DNA of 15,526 bases. Source: Desulfobacterales bacterium (GTDB taxonomy: Bacteria; Desulfobacterota; DSM-4660; Desulfatiglandales; Desulfatiglandaceae). This document shows positions 5,713-11,823 of this stretch, in pieces. A model generated the notes under the pieces. That model had not been told where the DNA came from and ran no database searches. It saw only the letters and a list, made by a program, of their open reading frames with translations. Position numbers and translations under genes: made by a program. The stretch spans positions 1 through 15,526 of the forward strand of contig JAIOSR010000408.1 in assembly GCA_021107495.1 (NCBI GenBank), written 5' to 3'. Each line of letters starts with the position of its first letter. Positions within the stretch are counted from its first letter, which is position 1.

Positions 5713-6399
5713 ATGAATATCAAGCTGCCCATAAACTACAGGGATAAGGATTTTGAAAAGGAATTTCCAAATTGGTATTCCCTTGCAAAGAGCGCAACGG
5801 CAAAAACCTTGTCATTAAAGGATATTACTCGATGCACAGGTCTCACCCCCCGCCAGGTAGCTTATTGGATCCAAAAAGAAATTTTACCTACCAAACCAAC
5901 TAAAATCCAGGATACTCGAAGCTGGAGATGGTTCTCAATTCTTGAACTTTTTATCTTTGCTGTTGCAAAAGCATTCAGATCCAGAGGAATTGAATTCACG
6001 ACCCTGCCCTCGATCCAGAGACAATTCTTTATAACTGATATGGCGTCTAACTTTTTCGTCATGTTCTACAGAATTATAAATGGGAAAGAAGTTTTTCTTT
6101 ATTCTGACTTTGATTCATTTGACGGTATGTTTCCCATAGCTCCCCAAGAGGAAGATTGCATCAAGGATAATTCGGATTTCTTTGAGCTAACGTTCAACGT
6201 CCCAAAAGGGAGTGGCTTCGTGGTAATATTTTCATTGAAAAAGATATGTGACGAACTTGCTCGAAAGCTGGATTTGCCCGATTTTAAAGTCAATATAAAG
6301 TCTAATGGAAGGTACGAATTCACTATAAAAGGGGTTCCCCTTAAGTTGGAATCCCTTGAAATAAACGGTGAAGATGATCTTAATCATGATGTGAGGTGA
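5713..6399 (+). CDS. MerR-like helix-turn-helix regulator with unknown C-terminal domain
   Basis: 228 aa from the ATG at 5713; an upstream TTG at 5698 is also possible. Residues about 27-85 form a MerR-type winged HTH: TLSLKDITRCTGLTPRQVAYW, then a wing with TRSWRWFSILELFIF, where Y/F-S-ILEL is the usual second helix of the family. The remaining 140 residues (beta-rich, ending LKLESLEINGEDDLNHDVR) are not recognised and could bind a ligand or partner. The stop is four bases before the next gene, whose ribosome binding site lies inside this coding end, so the regulator and the small membrane protein are translated together. Confidence 0.72.
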   Translation: MNIKLPINYRDKDFEKEFPNWYSLAKSATAKTLSLKDITRCTGLTPRQVAYWIQKEILPTKPTKIQDTRSWRWFSILELFIFAVAKAFRSRGIEFTTLPSIQRQFFITDMASNFFVMFYRIINGKEVFLYSDFDSFDGMFPIAPQEEDCIKDNSDFFELTFNVPKGSGFVVIFSLKKICDELARKLDLPDFKVNIKSNGRYEFTIKGVPLKLESLEINGEDDLNHDVR

Positions 6400-6403
6400 T
6401 GTT

Positions 6404-6709
6404 ATGTTTTCGGAAGGTGATCTAAATGCGGGTTGGCAAACAGGAGTCGGCGATTCAGCTTCAAGTGCCGGAGGTGGCTGGTCAAGTGTGCTGTCCAGCC
6501 TTGGGTCCGTAGCAACTTCCCTGCTTAGTAAGAAAAATGAGTCTGGTTCTACCGGGCAACAAACAAGCTCGCAGGATTTCGACTTCTATGGCGGTGTTAA
6601 AGACATTAATTTCTCTGGGAGTCTAAATAGTCAACTGCCTTATTTTTTGATAGGCGTGGCTGCGGTCATGATTCTTGGCTGGCTGAAAAAATCGAAACGA
6701 AAAAAGTAA
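6404..6709 (+). CDS. Small membrane protein with coat-protein-like layout
   Basis: 101 aa, family not recognised. The N-terminal 75 residues are rich in glycine, serine and acidic/neutral residues (SSAGGGWSSVLSSLGSVATS), then comes one membrane helix (about 78-95, LPYFLIGVAAVMILGWL) and a strongly basic end (KKSKRKK). There is no signal peptide. Polar N-terminus, single helix and basic C-terminus is the layout of filamentous-phage major coat proteins, some of which (Pf3) also lack a signal peptide, but this N-terminus is much longer. It could instead be a small virion membrane protein of another phage type or a plasmid membrane protein. GAGGT ahead of the ATG lies in the end of the regulator gene. 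Confidence 0.65.
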   Translation: MFSEGDLNAGWQTGVGDSASSAGGGWSSVLSSLGSVATSLLSKKNESGSTGQQTSSQDFDFYGGVKDINFSGSLNSQLPYFLIGVAAVMILGWLKKSKRKK

Positions 6710-6740
6710 AAAGAAGGCAAAGAAAAGGAGGAATAGTATT

Positions 6741-6929
6741 ATGGCCATGAATATTTTTCTTAATGCCGATCAGGTCTGTAAAAAATTGCAGATACCCAAA
6801 TCGACGCTTTACAAGCTCACGCGAACAAAGCAAATTCCGCATGCGAAAGTTGGAAAGGGTTTGCGTTTCAATGAAGGTGTTCTCGACGAATGGTTTAGCC
6901 GAAAGATGAAGCGTGCTGTTGCGCATTGA
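6741..6929 (+). CDS. Excisionase-like helix-turn-helix protein (HTH_17 type)
   Basis: 62 aa. FLNADQVCKKLQIPKSTLYKL, then TRTKQIPHAKVGKGLRFNE and LDEWF form the standard winged HTH of excisionase-type proteins. GGAGG nine bases before the ATG at 6741 is strong; a second ATG lies two codons later. It may direct excision of the element by the integrase at 9654-10850 or regulate a promoter. It is the last gene before a structured intergenic region. Confidence 0.82.
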   Translation: MAMNIFLNADQVCKKLQIPKSTLYKLTRTKQIPHAKVGKGLRFNEGVLDEWFSRKMKRAVAH

Positions 6930-7203
6930 GTGATTAGCAGTAATCGGGTGTTTCAAGGTCTCAAGGCGGGGTTTTGCTAAAATAGGAAGGCCCCTCAGAG
7001 GTTCCAGCTCTAAGAGGCCTTGGGCGCCCAAGTTAATCTATTGTCTCTTGTCCGGGAAACGCACTGATATAACAAGGGCCTTACTGTTTTTCATTGTACA
7101 ATCTTATTTCACGACGTGTCAATGAAAAATGGACTTGGCCGGTAAGCGTTTGTTTCCTTGGCAAGGGACTCGCGTTTACCGGCTTTTTTTATGGAGGTCT
7201 GAA
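6930..7203. other. Structured intergenic region: candidate origin or control region
   Basis: A 274-base gap with dense dyad symmetry: GATTA-GCAG-TAATC (6932-6945); a 14-bp stem between 6987-7000 and 7008-7021, which as a minus-strand RNA pairs fully if two G-U pairs are allowed; a perfect 14-bp palindrome CTTGGGCGCCCAAG (7019-7032); and a terminator hairpin at 7138-7190. Rolling-circle elements need hairpin-rich double- and single-strand origins, and this is the densest such block in the element. The 6987-7021 stem could alternatively be a minus-strand terminator. Confidence 0.5.
7138..7190 (+). terminator. Rho-independent terminator / possible attenuator
   Basis: GCCGGTAA (7138-7145) pairs with TTACCGGC (7176-7183), followed directly by seven T. 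GCG/CGC extends the stem across a small bulge. The next gene's GGAGG begins only three bases after the T-run, so it may act as an attenuator instead of closing the previous operon. Confidence 0.75.
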
Positions 7204-7500
7204 ATGAAAGAGAAAAAGCGCAAAAAGAAAAACAAACACGTGGCGTACACGCGAAAGAGCACTAACCAACAAAGGGCAAGATTCGATGCTTACGTGGATG
7301 CATATCTCAATGCATTTGTCGAGGCGTCTTTCGATGAAATCATAGAAGCCCTTTTACTCAGTCCTGATGGCCGGACATCTATGTATTGTTACCTACCGGG
7401 GATTGAAGGAGAGATTGAAGTCGAGCTTCGACTTGACGAACTGATCAACCATTGTGGTTGTGACATCACTGCGTTGGTAGGGGCATGCAGCATTCACTAA
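7204..7500 (+). CDS. Hypothetical protein with lysine-rich N-terminus
   Basis: 98 aa, not recognised. The start at 7204 follows GGAGG by six bases; extending the frame to 7129 would run through the terminator hairpin and is rejected. The first 20 residues are almost all basic (KEKKRKKKNKHVAYTRKST); then come an acidic helix (ARFDAYVDAYLNAFVEASFDEIIEALL) and a beta-rich part with CGCDITALVGAC. The basic tail suggests nucleic acid contact. No membrane segment. Confidence 0.65.
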   Translation: MKEKKRKKKNKHVAYTRKSTNQQRARFDAYVDAYLNAFVEASFDEIIEALLLSPDGRTSMYCYLPGIEGEIEVELRLDELINHCGCDITALVGACSIH

Positions 7501-7516
7501 ACACCCCCTGGTTTTA

Positions 7517-7556
7517 TGGCCTCCGTAAGAGCTGTCTCACAATGGCCGGGAGGCCA
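7517..7556 (+). repeat. 8-bp inverted repeat in a short spacer
   Basis: TGGCCTCC (7517-7524) and GGAGGCCA (7549-7556) with a 24-base loop, in the 78-base gap before the cysteine-rich protein gene. No T-run follows. It may be a regulatory hairpin. Confidence 0.45.
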
Positions 7557-7578
7557 CAAAGCCTAAAGGAGAATTCGG

Positions 7579-7773
7579 ATGGCTGTAAAACACACAATCA
7601 GGGCAAACGGTTCAGGCAAAACTAAAGTCGTGATGCTTACAGCTCGTAAGGCAATTATCGAGCATTGCAAGGAGTGCATGGGTTTTGACTCGGGCAAGGT
7701 CCGGGACTGCACATCTTTGCTGTGCCCTCTTTATCCATTTAGGACTCACGGCACCCCCAAAAGTACGTGCTGA
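7579..7773 (+). CDS. Small cysteine-rich, probably zinc-binding phage-type protein
   Basis: 64 aa. The pattern AIIEHCKECMGFDSGKVRDC, then LLCPLYPFR resembles a family common in phages and islands: C-x2-C, glycine-rich link, VR-x-C, then CPLYP-(F/Y)-R. The four cysteines probably hold one zinc ion. The role of the family is not known to me; DNA binding is a guess. AAAGGAG before the ATG at 7579 is a good site. Confidence 0.75.
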   Translation: MAVKHTIRANGSGKTKVVMLTARKAIIEHCKECMGFDSGKVRDCTSLLCPLYPFRTHGTPKSTC

Positions 7774-7886
7774 GATTGGTCTATGTGCAAATTTGAAGCT
7801 CAAGAATCGACTTTCAAGACGGAACACATACCTAACTATTCACCCTTGCGGTTGATTGCAATGCCGTGACGGAAAAGGAGATAAAA

Positions 7887-8135
7887 ATGCCAAATCAATG
7901 TTTGAATGACGGAATCACGAATTTTGGTCACAAATTCGATGCCATACGGCAAAGCAAAGGCATCGATATGTCAGATATCGCTGAGATCCTGGGCCAAAGT
8001 AAGCAGAGCATAAGGAATTATCGGCGGGTTGTTAAACCAAGGCCTAAGACTCTTAAAAAGTTAGCCTTGTCTCTCAAAATAGACGTTTCCGAATTACAAA
8101 AATGTAATTCAGTAATGGGGTCCCAAAATGATTGA
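7887..8135 (+). CDS. XRE-family (lambda-repressor-like) DNA-binding protein
   Basis: 82 aa from the ATG at 7887, preceded by AAAAGGAG; a GTG at 7866 in frame would place that ribosome site inside the gene and is rejected. Residues about 12-70 form the five-helix HTH_3 fold: FGHKFDAIRQSKGIDMSDIA, EILGQSKQSIRNYRRV and the last helices LKKLALSLKIDVSEL. It is likely a repressor or copy-control protein of the replication operon, because the next ORF overlaps its stop and the Rep gene follows. Confidence 0.82.
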   Translation: MPNQCLNDGITNFGHKFDAIRQSKGIDMSDIAEILGQSKQSIRNYRRVVKPRPKTLKKLALSLKIDVSELQKCNSVMGSQND

Positions 8136-8232
8136 AGAGAAAGAATACGCCCAGGGAATCATTGACGGGATACTGAAAAGACTTTTCGCATCGGCGGAGG
8201 TCTCACCTATTCTTGATAAACGGAGTTTGTAA
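8128..8232 (+). CDS. 34-codon coupled small ORF between the XRE and Rep genes
   Basis: MIEEKEYAQGIIDGILKRLF... , 34 aa. Its ATG overlaps the XRE stop (ATGATTGA) and its stop lies one base before the GTG of the Rep gene. This chain of overlaps suggests translational coupling of the replication initiator, as leader peptides do in plasmid copy control. It is too short for family assignment and is acidic and helical. Confidence 0.5.
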   Translation: MIEEKEYAQGIIDGILKRLFASAEVSPILDKRSL

Positions 8233-8233
8233 G

Positions 8234-9256
8234 GTGGCGAGGTCTACGGATTGCATAGCGCAAAAGGTTAAATGTTTTAGTGTATGGTGCTCAAGCTGCT
8301 TTAAGCAGATTCACGCTCCAAAGCACTTTAACAAACTCAGGAAATTTGACCCTAAAAGGATCAGGCAGATTGTATTGACGCTGGATCGTAAGAAAATTGA
8401 AACAGGCGCTTTAGCCTGGCAGTACGTAAATGACCATAAATTGATTCCAGGTTTTATCCGAAATCTACAGCGGGGCAAAAAGGTTTTTAATAAGAAAACG
8501 GGTACGTGGGAGGTCTTGTATCCCCCAATCAAAATATCAAACTGGATGTGGTTTCTTGAATGGCACAAGGACGGTTATCCACATTGGCACTTGTTTATAG
8601 AGGTTGAAAAGGCTGGGAAAGCCGGAATGATTGGCGGGGACCACATCCGACATTATTGGGATATTGGACGTGTACGTGAGAGTTATATCCGGGACAAGAA
8701 ACATTGGAACTTCTTAACTGGCTATTTTTTAAAACATGGGTATTTCTATCACAAGAAAGGTAAAGATCATCAAACCAAATTGCCCAAATGGGCTTTGAAT
8801 GACATTCACTTAAAAATAAGGCGAACAGGCAGAAAGGCCAAAGCCAGAGCGGAACACTCAGAATTGAAAGTTATCCCGCCTAAACCTCAGCTTATTGACC
8901 CGATAACCGGAGAAATCTTCACCCCAAAACGAAGAGTAAAGCAAACTGCATATAAGGTCCTGTTCAAGAAATGTGGGAGTCAAACCAGAGTAACCATATC
9001 AAACGGGCGAATGGTCTTCATTGGAACAACTAATATTCCTTATAAGGAAATCCGGGATACAGTAACCGGCGCTTATCAGGAAAAGCTTGGGTACACGTTT
9101 AACGCATCCAATAAACTGTTAGACATCATCATTAAAAACTTGGTGCGTGTGGAGTATTACAATGGGGACCTTGGTAAGATCGGGCAACGGTTAAACAGGT
9201 GGGAGTATTACAGGATGAGACAGGGTGAAGATGCATATAAGTGTGTATACGGATAA
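8234..9256 (+). CDS. HUH-superfamily rolling-circle replication initiator (Rep)
   Basis: 340 aa from the GTG at 8234, which has GGAG eight bases upstream; a TTG at 8213 would add seven residues including one cysteine. The N-terminus has several cysteines (WCSSC among them), perhaps a zinc site. Motif I is IRQIVLTLDRKK (about 43-54); motif II is GYPHWHLFIEV with the metal-binding H117-x-H119; motif III is TGYFLKHGYFYH with the candidate catalytic tyrosine Y164, K167 and Y170. The protein should nick one strand at the double-strand origin, stay bound to the 5' end and drive rolling-circle replication. The layout resembles initiators of filamentous phages and small plasmids. The C-terminal 150 residues are not recognised. 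Confidence 0.85.
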   Translation: MARSTDCIAQKVKCFSVWCSSCFKQIHAPKHFNKLRKFDPKRIRQIVLTLDRKKIETGALAWQYVNDHKLIPGFIRNLQRGKKVFNKKTGTWEVLYPPIKISNWMWFLEWHKDGYPHWHLFIEVEKAGKAGMIGGDHIRHYWDIGRVRESYIRDKKHWNFLTGYFLKHGYFYHKKGKDHQTKLPKWALNDIHLKIRRTGRKAKARAEHSELKVIPPKPQLIDPITGEIFTPKRRVKQTAYKVLFKKCGSQTRVTISNGRMVFIGTTNIPYKEIRDTVTGAYQEKLGYTFNASNKLLDIIIKNLVRVEYYNGDLGKIGQRLNRWEYYRMRQGEDAYKCVYG

Positions 9257-9292
9257 AATGGCACGTGGCATGTCACGCTGGAAGGGGGATTG

Positions 9293-9568
9293 ATGCCTGT
9301 TGATTGGACAAAATACCCGGATGATTGGGAAGCCATAGCGAATAAGCTCAAAGATGAAGCGGATTGGCAATGTGAACAATGCGGGGCCGGACACATGGAA
9401 GATGGTACGATGGGAACGTGTCTCACAGTTCACCATGTAAAACAGGATCCTGAAAACCCTGATCCGGATCTACAAGTTCTGTGTGCAAGGTGTCACTTGA
9501 AAGAACATAGACGCCTCAAAAGGGAAGAGCGCGAAAAGAATCAGTTAAAATTATTCCCAGGGAATTAA
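9293..9568 (+). CDS. Small HNH-type zinc/endonuclease-like protein
   Basis: 91 aa from the ATG at 9293, with a purine-rich GAAGGGGG upstream. Motifs: CEQCG (first zinc knuckle), TVHHVKQDPENPD (HH of the beta-beta-alpha metal core), then LQVLCARCHLKEHRR (second knuckle and final H). This is the layout of HNH nucleases from phages and mobile elements, which nick or cut DNA. It follows the Rep gene by 36 bases. Metal ligands appear complete; substrate is unknown. Confidence 0.82.
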   Translation: MPVDWTKYPDDWEAIANKLKDEADWQCEQCGAGHMEDGTMGTCLTVHHVKQDPENPDPDLQVLCARCHLKEHRRLKREEREKNQLKLFPGN

Positions 9569-9624
9569 TAAACCTCATTGTTTTGGTAGGGAAATGTTGA
9601 CAGTCCTTCCACAATCAAATAGTT

Positions 9625-9649
9625 TTAGTCCCCTTGAGAAAGGGGGGCT
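9625..9649 (+). promoter_or_regulatory. Hairpin ahead of the integrase start
   Basis: TAGTCCCC pairs with GGGG..CTA across an 8-base loop (TTGAGAAA). The hairpin covers the G-rich ribosome binding site of the ATG at 9654 and so could restrict integrase translation. Confidence 0.4.
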
Positions 9650-9653
9650 ATGT

Positions 9654-10850
9654 ATGCTTGGAGGGATTTACAGTGATCAAAAGTGCCCTGTGTGTGGGGG
9701 CACGTTCAAAGACGATGGCCGGAAAGGTCTTTCATGTCCTGAACACCCAAAATATGGAGCTTCAAAATTCAAAGTGTTTTTCAAGGGACTGTGTAAGAGA
9801 TTTCATAATTACCAGTCAGCGCAACGCTTTCTTACGGGTCTGAGGTACAAGGTTGACGAAGGAACGTTTGACGCTCGGGATTACCGTAAAGAAAACCCGC
9901 TTGGATTTGAGCCCCTTGTTTTGCAGTGGTTGGATATAAAGCATAATGAAATTAAGAAATCTTCCTATAGAAAAATCCAAGACCACATGAGCAGGGCTAT
10001 CCGATCCTGGGGGCAATACAATGTCAAAGAGATAGGCTATGCTCAGATCGAGGATTTTCTTTTAAATCAAAAAATCGAGGGCACTGATCGACCGATATCA
10101 GCAAAGACCCGGTCTAATATCAAAAGCACTCTTCATGCCTTTTGGATGTGGCTTAGAAAAAGGCGTGTCCTTACCCTGGCACAGATTCCCGAATTCCCGG
10201 AAACCCCGTTTGAGCTTTCCTGGCGAAAGGTTATTGACAAGGAAACTCAACAGGCAATCATTGATGAAGTCTATCGTATTTCCTACCACATTAATCCTAA
10301 AATCTGGATCGGTATCAAGTGGCTTTCCACTTATATCAGCATTCGCCCGGGTGAACTCGTAAATATTAAAGAGCGCGATTTTGATCTTGTCTTAGGCGTG
10401 GTGATTATTCCCCATCCGAAAGAGAAGAGACCAAAGACGGTACCTCTCCTGCAGGAAGATGTTGATTCACTCAAATCCCTTCCCCGTGGTTTTCCGGACC
10501 TTTATTTCTTCCGTCATGTTTCCGGGATTAGTGGAGTCAGGGCCGGTGAAAGGTTTGGTGAAAGGTATTTTTATAAGTGGTGGAAAAGGGCCTGTGAGAA
10601 TCTTGGAATTGAGGGCGTGGACCTTTACGGTGGAACCCGTCACAGTTCAGCCAGGGCATTAAGGGAATTCTGCTCACCCGAGGAAATAAAGCGGGCCACC
10701 ATGCACACAACAAACAAAGCCTTTGAAAGATATTTTCAGATCGAGCTTGACGATGTGAGAGACGTTTATCAGAAGACCAAACCTGATAAAGAACTGATAA
10801 AGGATTCTTATCAGGATGACAAGGGTAAGTTGTTGAAATTACATAAATAA
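9654..10850 (+). CDS. Tyrosine integrase of the 9.28-kb element, with N-terminal zinc-binding motif
   Basis: 398 aa from the ATG at 9654 (GGGGGG upstream); an ATG at 9594 in frame adds a low-quality 20-residue extension. The N-terminus has a zinc-ribbon-like set (C11-P-V-C14, C28-P-E-H31). A SAM-like core-binding domain (about 85-175) and the catalytic domain follow, with R231 in SIRPGEL, lysines in PHPKEKRPK, R329-H330 in YGGTRHSSA, H351 in TMHTT and the nucleophile Y360 in ERYF. The usual first histidine of HxxR is replaced (GGTR). The stop is two bases from the 28-bp att core, with putative arm sites inside the gene's last 90 bases, so this is the likely enzyme for ssrA integration. Confidence 0.9.
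   Translation: MLGGIYSDQKCPVCGGTFKDDGRKGLSCPEHPKYGASKFKVFFKGLCKRFHNYQSAQRFLTGLRYKVDEGTFDARDYRKENPLGFEPLVLQWLDIKHNEIKKSSYRKIQDHMSRAIRSWGQYNVKEIGYAQIEDFLLNQKIEGTDRPISAKTRSNIKSTLHAFWMWLRKRRVLTLAQIPEFPETPFELSWRKVIDKETQQAIIDEVYRISYHINPKIWIGIKWLSTYISIRPGELVNIKERDFDLVLGVVIIPHPKEKRPKTVPLLQEDVDSLKSLPRGFPDLYFFRHVSGISGVRAGERFGERYFYKWWKRACENLGIEGVDLYGGTRHSSARALREFCSPEEIKRATMHTTNKAFERYFQIELDDVRDVYQKTKPDKELIKDSYQDDKGKLLKLHK
10765..10814 (+). promoter_or_regulatory. Putative right arm-type integrase binding sites
   Basis: CTGATAAA occurs at 10783-10790 and 10794-10801 (11-bp period), flanked by inverted copies TTTATCAG (10765-10772) and TTATCAG (10808-10814), ending 38 bp before the att core. The matching direct pair lies 34 bp beyond the other core copy. 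All four are embedded in the 3' end of the integrase gene. Confidence 0.6.
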
Positions 10851-10852
10851 AA

Positions 10853-10880
10853 TGGTGGAGGCGGGGGGAGTCGAACCCCC
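10853..10880. repeat. ssrA-proximal att core (28 bp)
   Basis: Identical to 1573-1600. It forms the T arm, 3' acceptor strand and CCA of the intact tmRNA gene, so it is both the functional end of ssrA and the element's junction. Confidence 0.9.
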
Positions 10881-11207
10881 GTCCGGAAATATTCCACTCA
10901 GGCGTCTACATACTTAGCCCGATGTTTAATGTTCGCCCCAAGGTTCGCAATCGGGCAAGGCTGCCAAGGGACTAACCCGTATCTTAGTTCGCATCACCGT
11001 CTCACAGGTTAAGCGGATCAGCTAGCCTGCTAGTCGACGCCCTTTTTGGTGCCGCAGGCAAAAACCAAAAGGACGCTAGCCATTTATGCGGCTAGAGCAT
11101 ACGCATAATCGTCTGCGTTTACATATATCCCAACTGTTTTACGAGCAGATGGAACCTCGGTATGCAACCTGAACTTCAATTATCCCCGTCGAAACCGGAT
11201 CGCCCCC
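10853..11207 (-). ncRNA. ssrA: Transfer-messenger RNA (tmRNA)
   Basis: 355 bases, intact. The 5' end GGGGGCG pairs with CGCCTCC in the 3' acceptor strand, which is followed by A and an encoded CCA; the T arm (GGGGG-TTCGACT-CCCCC) is clear. The 5' part reads GGGGGCGATCCGGTTTCGACG, as in most tmRNAs. The tag reading frame (11122-11084) encodes VNADDYAYALAA followed by TAA; the ALAA end is the usual degradation signal, while the first codon GTA (Val) differs from the common alanine. The RNA rescues stalled ribosomes with SmpB and is the target for both integrative elements. smpB lies just upstream. Confidence 0.97.
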
Positions 11208-11229
11208 ATTAAGGCGTGAAGCAATTATA

Positions 11230-11258
11230 ATAATAACCATTTTTTCAGGTATTGTCAA
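11230..11258 (-). promoter_or_regulatory. ssrA promoter
   Basis: TTGACA (11253-11258), 17-bp spacer, TATTAT (11230-11235) on the minus strand; TATAAT follows at once. The tmRNA 5' end is 22 bases past the -10 box, so a short 5' leader is expected, to be removed by RNase P. The -35 box includes the TGA stop of smpB, so ssrA can be transcribed on its own. Confidence 0.75.
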
Positions 11259-11710
11259 TCCCTACCCCTCTTTCTGGCCTCATCCATATCCCTTTTCAAT
11301 TGCTTCTCTTTCAATACCCTTCTTTTATCGTATTTTCGCTTACCTTTGGCTAAGGCAATTTCCACCTTGACCCGCCCCCCTGTAAGATAGACCTTTGTGG
11401 GAATCAGGGTATAGCCCTTTTGCTCGGTTTTTCCGATCAAACGCTTTATTTCCCTTTTGTTCAGCAGGAGCTTCCTGGGCCTTACAGGATCCAGACGCAT
11501 ATGGTGTGCGTACGAATAGGGGGTAATGTGCATGTTATAAAGAAAAACCTCTCCCTTCTTAACGCGGGCATGGCTGTCCGAAAGGCTGCCCCGCCCCTCT
11601 CTGAGGGACTTCACCTCCGGACCCAAAAGCACAATTCCCGCCTCTAAGACCTCATCAATAAAATAGTCATGGCGTGCCTTTCGATTCTGGCATATTATCT
11701 TTTCGCCCAT
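11255..11710 (-). CDS. smpB: SsrA-binding protein SmpB
   Basis: 151 aa, the usual family length. It contains the SmpB hallmarks: NRKARHDYFIDEVLEAGIVL, GPEVKSLREGRGSLSDSHAR (OB-fold barrel with tmRNA contact), LLLNKREIKRL and the basic tail AKGKRKYDKRRVLKEKQLKRD, which enters the empty mRNA channel of the stalled ribosome. It brings alanyl-tmRNA to the A site. The tmRNA gene follows 47 bases downstream on the same strand. Confidence 0.97.
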   Translation of the reverse strand: MGEKIICQNRKARHDYFIDEVLEAGIVLLGPEVKSLREGRGSLSDSHARVKKGEVFLYNMHITPYSYAHHMRLDPVRPRKLLLNKREIKRLIGKTEQKGYTLIPTKVYLTGGRVKVEIALAKGKRKYDKRRVLKEKQLKRDMDEARKRGRD

Positions 11711-11783
11711 AAATATACTACCTTTTACATCCCACTCCCGCCAGAGGATAAGATCTGGTCTTTTTCAAGGTTATTAAAACTGA

Positions 11784-11802
11784 TGGACTCCTAAAAAGTC
11801 CA
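11784..11802 (-). terminator. Weak hairpin between ptsI and smpB
   Basis: TGGACT/AGTCCA, 6-bp arms with a 7-base loop. On the minus strand a T-rich but interrupted stretch follows. It may end the rsmI-ptsI transcript or be a copy of a small interspersed repeat. Confidence 0.35.
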
Positions 11803-11823
11803 AATAGTCAACATTCAATCCTT

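Larger units (their letters stand above)
1573..10880. mobile_element. 9.28-kb integrative element inserted in the 3' end of ssrA
   Basis: Bounded by perfect 28-bp direct repeats of the tmRNA 3' end. The excised circle would be 9,280 bp (10853 minus 1573). It encodes an integrase beside the ssrA-proximal repeat, a XerC/D-like recombinase, an excisionase-like protein, a HUH rolling-circle initiator, RHH, XRE and MerR-like regulators, a toxin operon, small HNH, ASCH and MazG-like proteins, and a small membrane protein. No capsid, portal, terminase, conjugation relaxase, type IV coupling protein or Zot-like ATPase was recognised. It could be an integrative rolling-circle plasmid, a reduced filamentous-phage-like element or a satellite needing a helper. 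Insertion leaves the tmRNA gene intact because the element supplies an identical 3' end. Confidence 0.88.

Noticed and set aside
7129..7203. N-terminal extension of the gene at 7204
   Set aside because: It would be translated through a strong terminator hairpin, while a clear GGAGG site serves the ATG at 7204.
1573..10880. Complete tailed prophage or conjugative element
   Set aside because: No terminase, portal, tail, relaxase coupling protein or type IV secretion gene was recognised in the 9.28 kb.
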